Below are positions 29,581 to 41,650 of a stretch of DNA of 64,000 nt, one piece after another. Below the pieces are notes generated by a model. That model was not told where the DNA came from and did no database searches. It saw only the letters and a program-made list of their open reading frames with translations. How positions within the stretch are numbered: the first letter of the stretch is position 1; each line of letters opens with the position of its first letter. Source of the DNA: Phascolarctos cinereus (lineage: Eukaryota; Chordata; Mammalia; Diprotodontia; Phascolarctidae); NCBI RefSeq assembly GCF_002099425.1, contig NW_018343982.1:7971501-8035500 (forward strand), written 5' to 3'. Made by a program: the position numbers and the translations under genes.

Positions 29581-31115
29581 TATATAAACAAATGAATGAG
29601 ACTGTTTCCCTTAATTAAAAATTACAGTTTTCTCTAGAAGATTTTTAAAATCCTGGGTAATGATGTTAAAAGATGTTTTACTAAAAATAGGTTGAAAAAA
29701 ATAATTTGATTAAATTGACTGATGAACCTAAGAACAAGTTGATTGATGGTCTAATTTACCAGACCCCCCCAATCCTTAAAAAAAAAACTGTTAAGTCTTC
29801 CCCCTATGTAATTTGAACAGATTTATTACTCTAGGGATGGCACCTGATAGACTGAACTTATGTCAAATATGCCTTCATTCAAGACATCAATAAAAATGTT
29901 AGTGTAAAACCAAGGATAGGACCCTAGGACATTACATTAGACACCAGCAGGAGCTAATACTGACCCATAATGACTGCTCTTTGGGCCAACCAGTTTCAAA
30001 TGCAGCTAAGTGTAATCTCAACTAGAATGTGATGGTCTAGGTCCTCCCTTATCATGTATTCACTTGTCTTGGGTATCAATACCCAATCATTTTTTTTTAT
30101 CCTTCCCAGTCTGAAGAACATTCTCTTTAGCATAGAAAAGAAAAGAGGAAAAGAGGAATTCTGTACTTTTTCCTTATCTTATTACCTGCTAAAAATTGTC
30201 CTGTCTTCCCCAAGCAGTGGTCCTATCCATTCCTTAATGTTTTTGCCCCAAAAATAATTTTTAAAGGCATTTTGTTGGCCTTAACATTCAGAATCAGCCT
30301 CAGCTTATTCTAAGTGCTCCTTACTTATCTTATAGGATCATTTACTCTTTTATATTAATCCTTTTGTTATCTAGGTAGGCCTTAAATCAAATTGGTAGAT
30401 GAATCCTTTACATACCCAAATTAATCTCTTTAGACAGTTCCCCCTTTCCTTCTCGTCAGAGTAATTTATCTCTGTGTCTTGAGTTTCATTACTGAGTGCT
30501 TCTCAAACTCCTTGAACAAACTTCCTCTGTAAAAATTTAGGCCATGAAATCTTATCTATTCTTAAAAAAAAAAAATTGACCTCTACTCTCCCCAAGTGTA
30601 GAGTGCATTTCAGACTCTGGGTTTTCCTCTCTTTTTCTATCACTGATTCTAAAAAGGAGTAATTGCTTCCCTTCAAGCCTCCCAATATTTTTACTTAAAG
30701 AACTACTACCTACTTGTTGATCATAACCACATCCAGAAAAAAAAAATTGGTTTCCCAGGCTTTTGAAGAATGAAATTATCCTAAGACATGACAAGAATTG
30801 AATTCATCTTAATATTGTATCAGTCTTAGAAGAGAAAAGTCTCCAACTAGTACCAGGATAGATAAAGTCTGTTACCAAATCTTGTTTATGCTGTGCAGGG
30901 CAGACTGGAAGGCTAGTTATAGACTATTTACACATGATTAAGCCAAGAATTTGGCCTAGAGGAAAGTGGTTCCAGAGAAGCAAGACCCAAACAGCTCTCA
31001 GCAATTTTTTCCAAGGGCAGTTTTGATACGATCCAGAAGGATTAAAAGATGTCAATTAAACATTCAATGGGAATTATAAGACTTTCTGACCCTATATCAA
31101 ATAAAGCCATGGGAC
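29581..31115. other. No gene seen; weak old-repeat traces
   Basis: The 29,880-30,060 stretch (GGACCCTAGGACATTACATT, AATGACTGCTCTTTGGGCCA) resembles an old mammalian LINE coding relic read antisense, but I cannot name it. Long pyrimidine-rich segments at 30,330-30,700 are unassigned. No credible reading frame. Confidence 0.35.
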
Positions 31116-31122
31116 AAGGGCA

Positions 31123-31915
31123 ATGCTTATAACGAAGGAAAGGACCCCTCAAAGACTGAAGTACACGGCGGGGTCATCTGGAATGAATTCACAGACTTAA
31201 GCATTCTTTAATTCAAAGTGGCAAAAAGTTTACTGTTACGCTTTTCAGAGGGCAAGGATTCTTAAGGAACCTGCAACTTTAGAGTGGTACAGTTAAAGTT
31301 TATATAGGATAAAATACAATAAAATATGTGCCAAATATTCTAACTAGGTGATTCAGGGTAGGATTAAGGAGTGGTTAAGGAGTGGTCAGTTCTTAAAACA
31401 ACATGCACTTCTTGTACCTACTGCGCAGGCGTTTTACCCAGAGTTCACTAAGAAAAGCCCACACGGGGGGGGCCACATGGAGGTGTGGTTTTAGGCCTCC
31501 TACTGTCACTAAGTTAACTAGAGTTCAGGGGTAACTGAGAGTTGTCCAGTCTGCCACCAGTCAATGTCATGTTTGACAAGATAGATGTAGGGAGTATGTC
31601 TTAACTCTAGAATACAGATAATGAGAAGCCCAGGATGTAGATAATGAGGTAGGGTGGTAGTATAGATAGTCCAGTGAGTAAGAATATCTTTATGACCCAG
31701 TGCAAAGCCAGTTTAAACTAATAATTCCTTCAGGTGCCGTTTTAACTGCACCAGGGAAAGAGATAAGGGTCTTGCTGGGGCACACTCAAGGGTAATTGCT
31801 AGGCACTGTCCTTGGACTGGGGAGAAACTGTCAGGGATGGTGTTTCTGAGGCTAGGGAGAAATTGAGGTCCAAGCACCCAAACACAAGCACCCAACCACC
31901 TCAGCACCCCATCAA
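31123..31915 (-). mobile_element. Probable solo LTR, reverse strand
   Basis: Fossil with LTR layout on the minus strand: a promoter-like TATATAAAC near 31,300, a downstream A-rich AATTAAAG near 31,210, and a conserved-looking CGCCGTGTACTTCAG to GGGGTCC segment by 31,150-31,180. The plus-strand left edge is TGCTTATAACG at about 31,123. The right edge is uncertain (about 31,890-31,925). No internal retroviral genes adjoin. The family is not identified by eye. Confidence 0.6.
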
Positions 31916-31959
31916 ATCTATCACACACACATTAAAAAAAAAAAAGGGGAGGTGGGGGA

Positions 31960-32107
31960 GGCAGCTAAATGGCACAGTGGATAGAGCATTGGCCCTGGAG
32001 TCAGGAGGACCTGAGTTCAAATATGACCTCAGACACTTGAGGCTTACTAGCTGTGTGATCCTGGGCAAGTCACTTAACACCATTGCCTAGCCAAAAAAAA
32101 AAAAAAA
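31960..32107 (+). mobile_element. Type A CORE-SINE
   Basis: GGCAGCTAAATGGCACAGTG head, GAGTTCAAATATGACC B box, GGGCAAGTCACTTAACACC, CATTGCCTAGCC plus A15. It stands at the edge of the reverse-strand LTR. The target duplication is obscured by A-rich flanks. Confidence 0.9.
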
Positions 32108-32109
32108 TT

Positions 32110-32866
32110 AAGAACCACTAGTACTTAGAAAAAAAGCTGACAACAGTACTTTTGCAATTAAGTGCCAGATTTCTCTCTATGAGGATAAAAGTAGTTGAGG
32201 TGTTCTTTTTTTCACTCTACTCTAATATTGGGTGTTTGATGGGCCTTCCTCCCATCAGTCCATCATCTCTTAAGTCCCTCTTTTATGCCAAGTAATATTC
32301 TAGGTGCTAGGCAAAAGTGAAATAATCCCTGGCCTCAGGAAATTTCTACTCTACTGCATGGAAAATTATTTACATGCATATAATTAATTCTAAATTATAT
32401 CCAAAATAAAAACAAGATAGAAGAGAGGGGAACCCCAGGAATTGAGTATACAAAGACAAAAATGGAAGATGCCTTGCCTTCAAGAGCCTCATGTTATCAT
32501 CTATTTCCACTTTCTGCCTAGGTGGTCTGGAAGATATTTCCACGACAATAATTTTTATTTTCCCCCTCTTTTGATCTTCAGTTAAATACTATCTACCATG
32601 CTTCACTTCCTATTCTTTTCCTAAATTACTTTCCATATGTCTAGCTCAAATTACAGTGCTATCTTGTAATTCCTTGACAGAAATATGTGAATAGTTTTCT
32701 CTCTCCCTCTACATTTTCAATTTAAAGTACACTAGATTAAATCCACAGAACTTTGGGTAAACGCATTTTATTTGTACTCATTAAGTGCATTTCATCTCTG
32801 GCCCAGAAGCTATCTTACATTTTTTTTATGGTCCAGAAATCAAAATTCTCTTTTTCAGACATCTAC
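32110..32866. other. No gene seen; L3 3' end trace at 32,265-32,450
   Basis: CTCTTTTATGCCAAGTAATA, TTCTAGGTGCTAGGCAAAAG and GGCCTCAGGAAATTTCTACT are antisense L3 3' sequence. The remainder is pyrimidine-rich and unassigned. Confidence 0.5.
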
Positions 32867-33289
32867 TGTAAAAAAAAAAGTTTTTATTGAAGTCTTCTGT
32901 TTCTTATATCATCATAGTTATCCCAAATATCTTTCTTCCTTCATCTCCCCATCCTAGAGAGCCATCCCATATAACAAATATTAATTTTTAGAGAGGAAAA
33001 ATAAAACAATACAAGTAGTCAATACATTAAAAAAGTCTGAAAATGTGCAATGTGTAACACCTGTGGACCTCCAACTTCCATTAAGGGGTAGGTCGGGAGT
33101 GTCCTCTCATATCTCTTCATTAGAATCCTGCTTGATATTTATGATTTTGTTATATTAACTTTTTAAATTTTTTTTGACTTGTAGTTCTTTAAATTTACAT
33201 TATTGCAGTTATAGCGTATGTAGTTTTCTTGGATCTGCTTATTTCATTCTGTATCAGTTCATATAGATATTTCCATGTTTCTCTGTGTT

Positions 33290-36200
33290 CATCTCATACA
33301 TCATTTACTACAACACAGTAATATTTCAATACATAAATGTACTTCAATTTATTTAGCCATTTCTCAAATATTCTACTTTGTTTCCAAATCTTAGCTATCA
33401 CAAAAAGTGCTGCAAGAAATATTTTGGAGTATATGAGGATTTTCTTTTTATCAATACCTTTCTTGGGGTATAAGCCCAATAATGGAGTCTCTGGATCAAA
33501 AGATATGCACATTTTAGTCACTTAATTTACATATTTCCAAATTATTTCCCAAATTGTTGTACCATGTCACAGCTCTCCCAAAAATGTACTAGTGTTTATT
33601 CTTCCACAACCTCTCCGACATTGACTATTGTCACTTTTTCTTATTTTGACAATTTGCAGAATGTGTGGTGAAATATTAGTTTTGATTAGCATTTCTCTTA
33701 TTATAAATTATTTGGAACATTCTTTCACGTGATTGTGAATATTTTGAAATTTTGAGGGGAACTGTTTGCTCACATTGTTTGACCACTTTATTAGGAAAGG
33801 GCTATTAGTTATAGATAGTGACATACATATATGTTTGCATATCTTGAATATTAAAGTTTTGTGAAAGAAACTTATACAAAGATTTTGTTTTCCCATGTGC
33901 AGTTTCCTTATTATTCAAGGTGCATTAATTTTGTTTTTGAAGAAACTTTTCAGTTTCAAATAATCAAATTATCTGTTTTCACTTTTGTAATTGCTCCAAT
34001 TTCTTGTTAAGAATATAACTCCTACCCATAAATGTAAGAGGTGTATGATCTGTTTCTCTTCTGTTTTTTAATAGTATGAGCTTTAATATTGGATTTGTAT
34101 TTTCATTTAGAATGTATTGTGCTATATGGTATAAGTCATTAGTATAAGCCTAATTTCTGCCAGACTGCTTTCCAATTTTCCCAACAGTGTGTATTAGTGG
34201 GGCTTCTTTTCCCCTTAGGTAACTTATGTTTTCCACTTTATTAAACACTGGACTATTGAATTCTATTGTTTCTCATTGTTCATTATCTAGTCTATTCTAT
34301 TACTCTCTCATTTTTTTAAACCAGTACAAGATGGTTTTGGTGACTCCTATTTTATGATATATTTTGAGGTATGGAAGTTCTGTTCCCCATTTCTCCCTAG
34401 CTCTTTTTATCATTTATCTTCATATTCAAGATATTGTCTTTTTCCAAGTGAATTTTTACTATTTTATAAAGTTCTATAAAGTATCCTTATGGTAATTTGA
34501 TTGATATAATATGAAAAGTATAATTTTGGTAGTATTGTCATTTTTATTATATTGGAACAGCTTTGCCATGAGCACTGACTATTTCTCCAGCTATTTGTCT
34601 TGTTCTTTATTTCTTTAAGAAGTATTTTTGAATACTATACTACATTTTTAATACTATTTTGAATTTTAATTGAATGTATATGAATCTCTTTTGTGTTTTG
34701 GGAGACTGACCCCCAGATATTTTTAAAATGTTGTAGTTATTTGGAATAGAAATCTCCTTCTCTATTATTGTTTCTTACATTTTATTATCATATTTATTAT
34801 CTAGATATTTATATTATTACATATAACATATGACATATGTCATATCATAAATATAAAAAGCATATATATTCCTTATGTAAGATATAATAATACAATATAA
34901 ATTTAGATTTATCATATGGATATGCTATTGATTTTTGAATATTTATTTTGTAACCTACAATTTTGCTGAAGCTATTAATTGTCTCAATTACTATCTTTGC
35001 TGTTTCCCTAAGATTTAAAAAAATAATAATTTCATCAACTAATAGGGATGGTTTTATCTCCTCTTTTTTTTATTTCCTCTTAACCTTTCTTTATCCCTTT
35101 GATTTCTTTCTCTTGTTTATTGTCATTGCTAGTGTTTCCATAACTAGATCAAATAACAGTAGAGAGAGTGGACATCACTCTGTATTTATTGGGAAAGTTT
35201 TTAGTGTATCCTTATTGCACATGGTGCTTGTCTGTTGTTTTAGATAGATGCTTTTCATGATATTAAAAAAGGTCCCTTTATGCCTATACTTTATAAGATT
35301 TTTAGCACAAAAAGGTGTTATAATTTGTCAAAGGCCTTTTCTGTATCTATTAAGATGAACACGCACTTTTTGATGTTTTGGTTTTTAATATGATTATGTT
35401 GATTGTTTTCCTCATAATGAACCATCCTGGCACCCTGGGTATTAATTTACCTCCCCTGATTTTGCTGTGACTTCATCCTCCTCATTTGCTCTTTTATTGA
35501 TTGGATTTTCTGCTCTCTTCTTTTTAATCAGATTAGCTAAGCATTTATCAATTTTGTTAGTCTTTTGAAATAACCAGCTCTTAGTTTTGTCATTTCTACA
35601 GAGTTTTTAAAATTCCAATTTAATTGCCTTTCTAATTCTTAATACCTCTTCTTTTGTCCTTATTTTAGGTTTATTTGTGGGCTTTCTATTTTTTAAATGC
35701 TGATTCAGCTTATGTTTTGTTAATGTGTGTTTATAAGGTTATGATTTTTCCCTTGAGGATTACTTCAGCTGCATCCCAGAAACTTTATCTTGTTATATCA
35801 TTATCATTTCCTTTTACATAGTTATTAATTGTTTCTATGATTTATTCTTTTACCCATTCATTATGTAGGATTTCATTGTTAAGTCTCCATTTGGGTCTGA
35901 TCTCTGAATCAATAATTATTTTATTGCATTTTTATCTTTAAAGGATACATTAACTATTTTTCCTTTTTACATTTTTTAAATAATATCTCTGTTCATAATA
36001 CATGGTCAGTTTTTGTAAAAGTTTCACATGGTACTGAGAAATATTGATATTATTTTGTAGTCACATTTTTAAAATGTTGTCTTTTAATTCTAGTTTCTCT
36101 AGAAATTTGTTTAGTTGCATATTTTCCCTTTATTTTCTATTAGATTCATCAAACACTGGGAGAGGGAAATTTAAGTTTCCTATTACCATTGTACTACTGT

Positions 36201-36540
36201 CTGTGTCTTCTTGTAGCTCAAATGTTTCCTTAATTAATTTGGGTGTCAAGATATTGTTGTCCAAGGTTTGTTTTACCATAATGTGGTTTCCCTGTTCATC
36301 CCTTTTCATTTTTTGAATGTTTATTTTTGCTTTGTCAGAAAGCATGATTACAACTCCTGCTTTTTTTATTCATTTGATGCATAGTAAAAATTTTTCTATC
36401 TCCTTAATTTATTTTGTATGTCTTTATTTTTTATATTTCTTTTAAGAAACAGATTGAACAGTTTTGTTTTCTCATCCAGTCTTTCATTCTTTTTTATTGA
36501 TTTTTAATCTATTAACATTTAAAATTATGAGTTGGATTTA
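33290..36540 (-). pseudogene. L1 ORF2 relic (endonuclease and reverse transcriptase)
   Basis: Endonuclease traces: KKAGVVIMLSDKAKI and KRDEQGNHIMVK at about 36,280-36,370, then STMVIGNLNFPLPVFDESNR at about 36,140, matching the GDFNTPL block (Asp replaced by Asn). Reverse transcriptase trace near 35,020-35,120: EKEIKGIKKG and LLVDEIIIFL, where FADDMI should stand, so the catalytic motif is lost. C-terminal trace at 33,294-33,521: CISFDPETPLLGLYPKKG and IFEKWLNKLKYIYVLKYY. The span of about 3.25 kb is shorter than an intact ORF2 (about 3.8 kb), so internal deletions are likely. Confidence 0.8.
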
Positions 36541-37930
36541 TATTTTCTTCCATCTGGCTCTAACATCAGTGAGGTTTGTTTGTTGGTTTGTTTTTTTCTG
36601 AAGCTATGATTTTCCCTCTTCTGCCATAACATGGTACTACATTCATTCAATTACTTTACTTTAATTTTTTTAAGGTGGCTTTCTTCTCTTCACCCTTAAT
36701 GCCTTCCTCTTGTTTGTTACTCCTTCCCTTTGGGGTTTTGCTTTTGAGTTCCTTTTTTTCTCCTGATTTTATCTGGTTATATAATTTTCCCCCACCTTTT
36801 TCCTCTCAACTAGATTTCTTCTACCTCTCCTCCCCCCTTCAAATAGGCCAGTTCATTAGATTTGTTTTTTATTTTTGTATCCCTTTTCAAAAATGATTTC
36901 TCTCATTCTCTTCATTATGCATCCTCTCCTATCTCCTTTAGACCCATATTTTCTGAATCATGACCCCTATAATTATCTGGGCCCTCTATATTCTTCATGA
37001 AATCAAAACTTCCAAGTTATCAATTTGAGGCTTTCCCCTCTTGGTGGATTCTGCCACTGCTTTTCAGAGCCTGTCCTGAGAATTTCCCTTTTCCATTGTG
37101 CCTTATTCTCAGAACAATACCAATTATTGCAGTTATCAGAGAGTATAACACTTAATGGTAGGGTCCTTCCCCCAACATGTTCTAATTATGCAGCCCACCA
37201 TTGATTTATACTCACCCCTAGTTAACTTTTTTTCCTCATTTACCTCAAAATCTCCTCCCTGCATCCACATATTCCCACTCCACTGAGTGCCAGTCACCCC
37301 CAGGAGTTCCAAACTCCCTCACCCCGAGGTAGGATGAGTAGACTTTTCAAAAACCAAATCCCCTAAATCACATCCAATGCAAAGTCCCCATCTATCTTCA
37401 CAGACCAACTCTCTTTATCCATAGAAGCATTCATCAGAACCCCTTCCCACCACCACTATAACACCTTCCTTTTCCACCCCCTTTTAAATCTCTTTCCTCT
37501 TCTCCTCATCCACTTCCCTGAAGGCTCTTCTCTTTTGGAGACCACAGGTATCACCTTCCCCTCATTTTCCTAGCACTTGATTTGACTGTGATACATCCCA
37601 CGTTCCTCTCTATTTTCTTGTTCCCTTCCCCATTTTTCATGTATCCTCTCATGTTGTAATGTAGTCTCACAAAAAAAAAAAACAGAATACATCTGTAGGT
37701 AGGATGTCACCAGGTCCTGTCCATAATGCCCTAGGCCTGTCTTTTTACTGTTTTACACTATGTTTTCATCTAAAATTTGTTGTCTTGTGTGCATTTAGAA
37801 AGAAGTCTCTTACCAGTCCCTCTGTTGTCACTCTGCAGCCCTTGCTGTCTTTGGTTGATACATGTATTTACCCCTCCTCTATTTCTGTTGTTTGGGGTGT
37901 TTAAGGGGAAAAAAACCTCTTCAGTTCTGA
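36541..37930 (-). other. Long inter-ORF spacer of the L1 relic
   Basis: Between the ORF1 C terminus and the first endonuclease trace lies about 1.4 kb that reads purine-rich on the sense strand (blocks such as GGGGAAGGGAACAAGAAAAT and GGATGAGGAGAAGAGGAAAG). I see no ORF1, ORF2 or SINE signature inside it. Human and mouse L1 spacers are well under 100 bases. It may be family-specific sequence or an insertion. Confidence 0.55.
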
Positions 37931-39006
37931 TTTTCTTTAAAAAAAATCAAAAACTCTTTATCATTGAATGCCCATCTTTTTTTATTATTATTATTATTAA
38001 TGGTTAAGGTCAGATTTACAGGATAGGTCATTCTGGGCTATAACCCAAATTTCATTGCTCTTCAGAACTCATTATTCCATTCTCTCCTAAATTTTCTAGT
38101 GGGTGCAGAATAGTCTTGCATTATTCACATGTCCTTTCCTTTGCATGTGAAGATCTTTCTCCTGATCACTTGCAAAACTTGTTGCTTTTTAATTTAATTG
38201 TTAAATTTAAATTTAACCCACTATGTGTCTTGGAATTTGCAGTGTTCCTTCCCTGACCATCTATGTATTCTTTCAATTGATATTTCATTTTCTATTCAGA
38301 AGTTCTGGGCAGTTCTCTTCTATTATTTTCTGCATTATGGTGTTAAGGTTTTTCATCCTGTCATGTTCTTCAGGGACACCTATGATCCTTAGGTTGTCTC
38401 CACACTTTCTAGCTTCAAGGTCAATAGGGTTTGGTTGGGTTTTTTGGTTTGTTTTGTTTTTTGTTTGGTTTAGTTTGGGGTTTTTGCATACTAAATGTTT
38501 TATTTTAATGTTATTGTTTTTTGTTTCTCTTCTTCTAAATTGTCTTTCACTTTTGTATATTTGCATTCACGGTCTATTGTTCTTTCCTTTATTTTTTGGT
38601 GAGACTTGGCCATCATGGATTCCAGTTTGTTTGTTTTTTCTATTCTGCCTATTATTTTGATATACAAAATTCTACAATCATAACACTTCCTTTTCTTCTG
38701 TGCCATTCAGGAATGGAGTGTTATGGTTCCATGTTCTCCTCACATTACACAGGGTCCTCTGCCTCACATTGGATCATTATCCTTTGTTTTATAATATTTA
38801 TTCATAGATGCCTGAATTGATTTCCTAGATCTGGAAGCCATATTTCCTTCATTTTGAATATTTTCCCTGCTTATTTGCTTATGTTCAAGCTCTTTGAGTT
38901 TTCTTCTTCTGAAGATCTTTGGTAATTTCAGTCTTTTTTCCCCTGATTTTCCTCTATTTTTCACTTTCTGTCTCTGTCTCCTCTGAGGGATCTCAAAGTA
39001 TCTCAA
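37930..39006 (-). pseudogene. L1 ORF1 relic
   Basis: Minus-strand traces in order: KRLKLPKIFRRRKLKELEHK (coiled coil, about 38,900), ARKCGDNLRIIGVPEEHDR and IMQKIIEENCPELL (RRM-like domain, about 38,290-38,410), then IMQDYSAPTRKFRREWNN and RMTYPVNLTL (C-terminal domain, about 38,030-38,110). The product family is the L1 RNA-binding trimer. Frames are broken in several places, and a TTTTG-rich stretch at 38,425-38,487 disturbs the middle. Confidence 0.8.
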
Positions 39007-39141
39007 CCTCTTCCCATCCTGGGCAAGTCACAGTAAAAAACTCTGCCTCTGCCCCAAGTGACTTTTGGGTGGATACAACTGGCCCCAGTTGGATGCTATG
39101 TGCTTTCTCTTGGAGAAAGAGAGCTACACAGCTCCTCCTTA

Positions 39142-39186
39142 GCACACACACACACACAACACACACACACACACACACACACGCAC
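39142..39186. repeat. (CA)n microsatellite in the L1 5' region
   Basis: CA repeat interrupted once (CACAACAC). Confidence 0.95.
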
Positions 39187-39540
39187 AGAGTATCCCGTCC
39201 CTCTGTTCCTCAGTTCTCTGGCCCACAACTGGCAGTTCATACAGTTGCCACACTGGTGCTATTGGGTTGCTTGCTGCAGAACTAGCTGACCATTGCAGCC
39301 CCCAGCAGTCTTCTGGCTGACTGGCTGTCATGGTCAAGCAAATTTCTGCAGCCTGGACCCAGGGTCTCTGGAAAGAAGGAGAGAAGACAAGTATGGGGTT
39401 GGGTTTTGTTTGTTTGTTTGTTTTTGCAAGCCCATGTGCCAGGTCCTTAGATCTGCTAGTGCAGCCTTGCTGCCAGCAGTGTGGAAAGTTGGGGAGAGGT
39501 TCTGAGTGAGCTCAGGGTCAGTGAGCATCAGTTTAAAAAG

Positions 39541-39660
39541 GAGGAAAGAAGGAAGAGAGAGGGGGGGGAAAGGAAGAAGGGAGGGAAGGAGGAAGCAAGG
39601 GAAAGAAGGAAAAGAGGAAGAGAAGTGACAGGAAGGGAGAAAGGGAGGGAGGGAATAACA
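39541..39660. repeat. Polypurine tract
   Basis: About 120 bases of almost pure A/G on the plus strand (AGAGAGGGGGGGGAAAGGAA, GAGGGAAGGAGGAAGCAAGG), adjoining the L1 5' end. Capable in principle of triplex formation. Confidence 0.9.
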
Positions 39661-39689
39661 AAAATGTGTTAGGACATTCCAAAGACCCC

Positions 39690-40315
39690 ACACATCAACT
39701 CGCACTGGCCTTTCAGTTCAATAATTAATGCCAAATTTCAGAGATTCCATGGTTACAATTATTTGTAAGACAAGCTATCAGTCTAGCCACTGGCAGTGTG
39801 CAGAGAGAAGTACTGCTTGTCTGGAGCCATGACAAGCAACAGACTCTGCTGCAGTGATGACTGTAGCCTTTGTTCAATACACCTATGAGACAGGGGTGGC
39901 TGGATGCTGAGCAAACTAGGGGGTCCTAGGTACAGCTGCCAGCAAATTTCCTACTCTCTGTTTCATCAAATCAGCCTAAGGACAAGGTATGGGAAAGTAG
40001 ATGAGGGTGTGTGGAAAGGGTTCAGTTAGAGATCTTCATGCAATCTCTACTGCATGAAAAGATATAAAGATGAAATATCCAGCATTCCAGGGGGGCCGAA
40101 GAATAAGAGTTCCAAACAAAATTATTTCAGCTCTAATTGCCAATTTGTACATGTCAGCATGACAGCCACTTCTAATTTCCTGTGCATAAGCCTCTCAGCT
40201 GAACACAGAAGGTAAAAACACGATAGAGGGCAGAAAGTTTGCCAACAAATAAGCAGGGATGTCCATTGAGGCACCCACATGGTTGCTGGGGGTCTGAATG
40301 TCTACACTCTTTTGG
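39690..40315. other. Repeat-free block; candidate conserved non-coding DNA
   Basis: About 620 bases without recognisable repeats. The 40,110-40,200 core (ATTATTTCAGCTCTAATTGC, CAATTTGTACATGTCAGCAT) has the look of a developmental enhancer: TAATT words and balanced composition. No reading frame of note. Confidence 0.45.
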
Positions 40316-40324
40316 AAACAATTC

Positions 40325-40430
40325 TGGTTCTCATTTCACAGAGTTGTTGAGGATTAAATGAAATAAAGAATGACAAAGCACTTTCTAAACCCTAAAGCAC
40401 AATACAAAGGAAAGGTATTGTTCTATTTTG
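40325..40430 (+). repeat. MIR-type SINE, 3' part
   Basis: CAGAGTTGTTGAGGATTAAA, TGAAATAAAGAATGACAAAG and CTAAAGCACAATACAAAGG. Confidence 0.6.
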
Positions 40431-40611
40431 TTAAAGCAATGAGGTCATCCTAGCTAGAGCTGTAATTAGCAAGTAGCAAATTTGAAGAGGGTAGTGGAGA
40501 GAGGCTTTGCCCTACAACACAAACATCTGCTGGGGAGGGCACAGTTCAGTGCCCACATAGGTACATTTTCTTTCGCAGTGACTCACCATCCATACACCTC
40601 ATCTCATAGTC
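40431..40611. other. Unassigned gap
   Basis: No gene or repeat recognised. Confidence 0.35.
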
Positions 40612-40800
40612 ATGAGATCATAGAATCAGAGCTTTAGAGATACAAGGGAACATTGAGTTTATCTACTCCAAGACTCATTTTGCAGTTGATGAAACTGAAG
40701 GCCAGAGAAGTTGTGATTTTCTCAAGGTCACACAAGCAGTAAATGGTAGAGCCAGGACTTAAATCCAGTTCCTTTGAATCCAAACCTTCCACTTTTTTCT
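40612..40800 (-). repeat. MIR/THER-type SINE, antisense
   Basis: GATCATAGAATCAGAGCTTT, TTTTGCAGTTGATGAAACTG, AAGGTCACACAAGCAGTAAA and TTAAATCCAGTTCCTTTGA. Confidence 0.75.
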
Positions 40801-41004
40801 AATGGTACTAGGACAGTGTCAAACCTTGGTGTGGAGCCATCCTGACTGTCTTGTACACAAGTCAGCTCTTGCCCCAGGACAAAATGTGAATAGCAATATC
40901 TCTGATTTTAGAAAATGTCCATGCCACCTAAATTTCAAATAGGAAATAAAGGACTTTCTTCTATTTATTATTGTTCCTCATCAAAAGCATAGTATAAGAG
41001 GGAG

Positions 41005-41205
41005 TTAGCATAGCACTCTAGAAAAAGAAAAAAACACTGGGCTAGGAGTCAGGAAAATCAGGTTCTAATCCCTACTCTGTCATAGCTAGCTATGTGATCT
41101 TGAAGAAGACACTTCAGCTTTCCAGGCCTTTCAATTCCTTAACTGTAAAATGAATATGTGGATCTAAGACCTCCTCCAGTTCTAAGATGCCATGCCATGG
41201 TCTTC
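41005..41205 (+). repeat. MIR-type SINE
   Basis: AACACTGGGCTAGGAGTCAG, CAGGTTCTAATCCCTACTCT, ACTGTAAAATGAATATGTGG and CTCCTCCAGTTCTAAGATGC. Confidence 0.75.
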
Positions 41206-41524
41206 CCGTGGTATGATGCTGTGTGGCTTAGACTGTCAGTAGCAGAAGTAATTATTGCCTTTTACTGCTGGCAAACAGAAGAGTTGAAGGGGTATGAATT
41301 ATATATAAATCTGTTTAGTTAAAATGTGTCCCCTAGAGATCAATGGAAAAAAGTCACAAGGAGGCATCCATACCTCCTGTTCATCCCTCTTTAACCCATC
41401 TTGCCTAACAGAGGGTCATGAAGTAAAGTTTGCGGCTGTTGCCAAGGATTCAGCAAAATAATGAAATACCATTGGAAAAAATACTAGGGGAAATGTGATG
41501 ATTATGATGGTAATTTACCAAAGT
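41206..41524. other. No gene seen; unassigned
   Basis: Single-copy-looking. No repeat recognised. Confidence 0.4.
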
Positions 41525-41650
41525 TGAGTCTGCAGAATGCAAGTTCCTTGAAGGCAGGTACTATCTTTCCATTTTCGTCAGTTTCTCCAGCCCAGTAAGG
41601 AGTGCCTTGCACAGAATAGGCACCTAATAAATATTTGTTGAATTGAATTA
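41525..41650 (+). repeat. L2 LINE 3' end
   Basis: GAATGCAAGTTCCTTGAAGG, CAGGTACTATCTTTCCATTT, GGAGTGCCTTGCACAGAATA and GGCACCTAATAAATATTTGT. Confidence 0.8.

Larger units (their letters stand above)
32868..39540 (-). mobile_element. Nearly full-length L1 LINE relic, reverse strand
   Basis: Read on the minus strand it runs from a 5' untranslated region (about 39,540-39,010) through ORF1 (about 39,006-37,930), a long inter-ORF spacer (about 37,930-36,540) and ORF2 (about 36,540-33,290) to a 3' region ending in CTTCAATAAAAACTTTTTTT at 32,868. All reading frames are broken. The total is about 6.7 kb. Only a gross outline is given because the divergence is high. Confidence 0.85.

Noticed and set aside
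38919-39337. Frames on both strands with His/Thr or Cys/Val runs
   Set aside because: They translate the (CA)n repeat in the L1 5' region.
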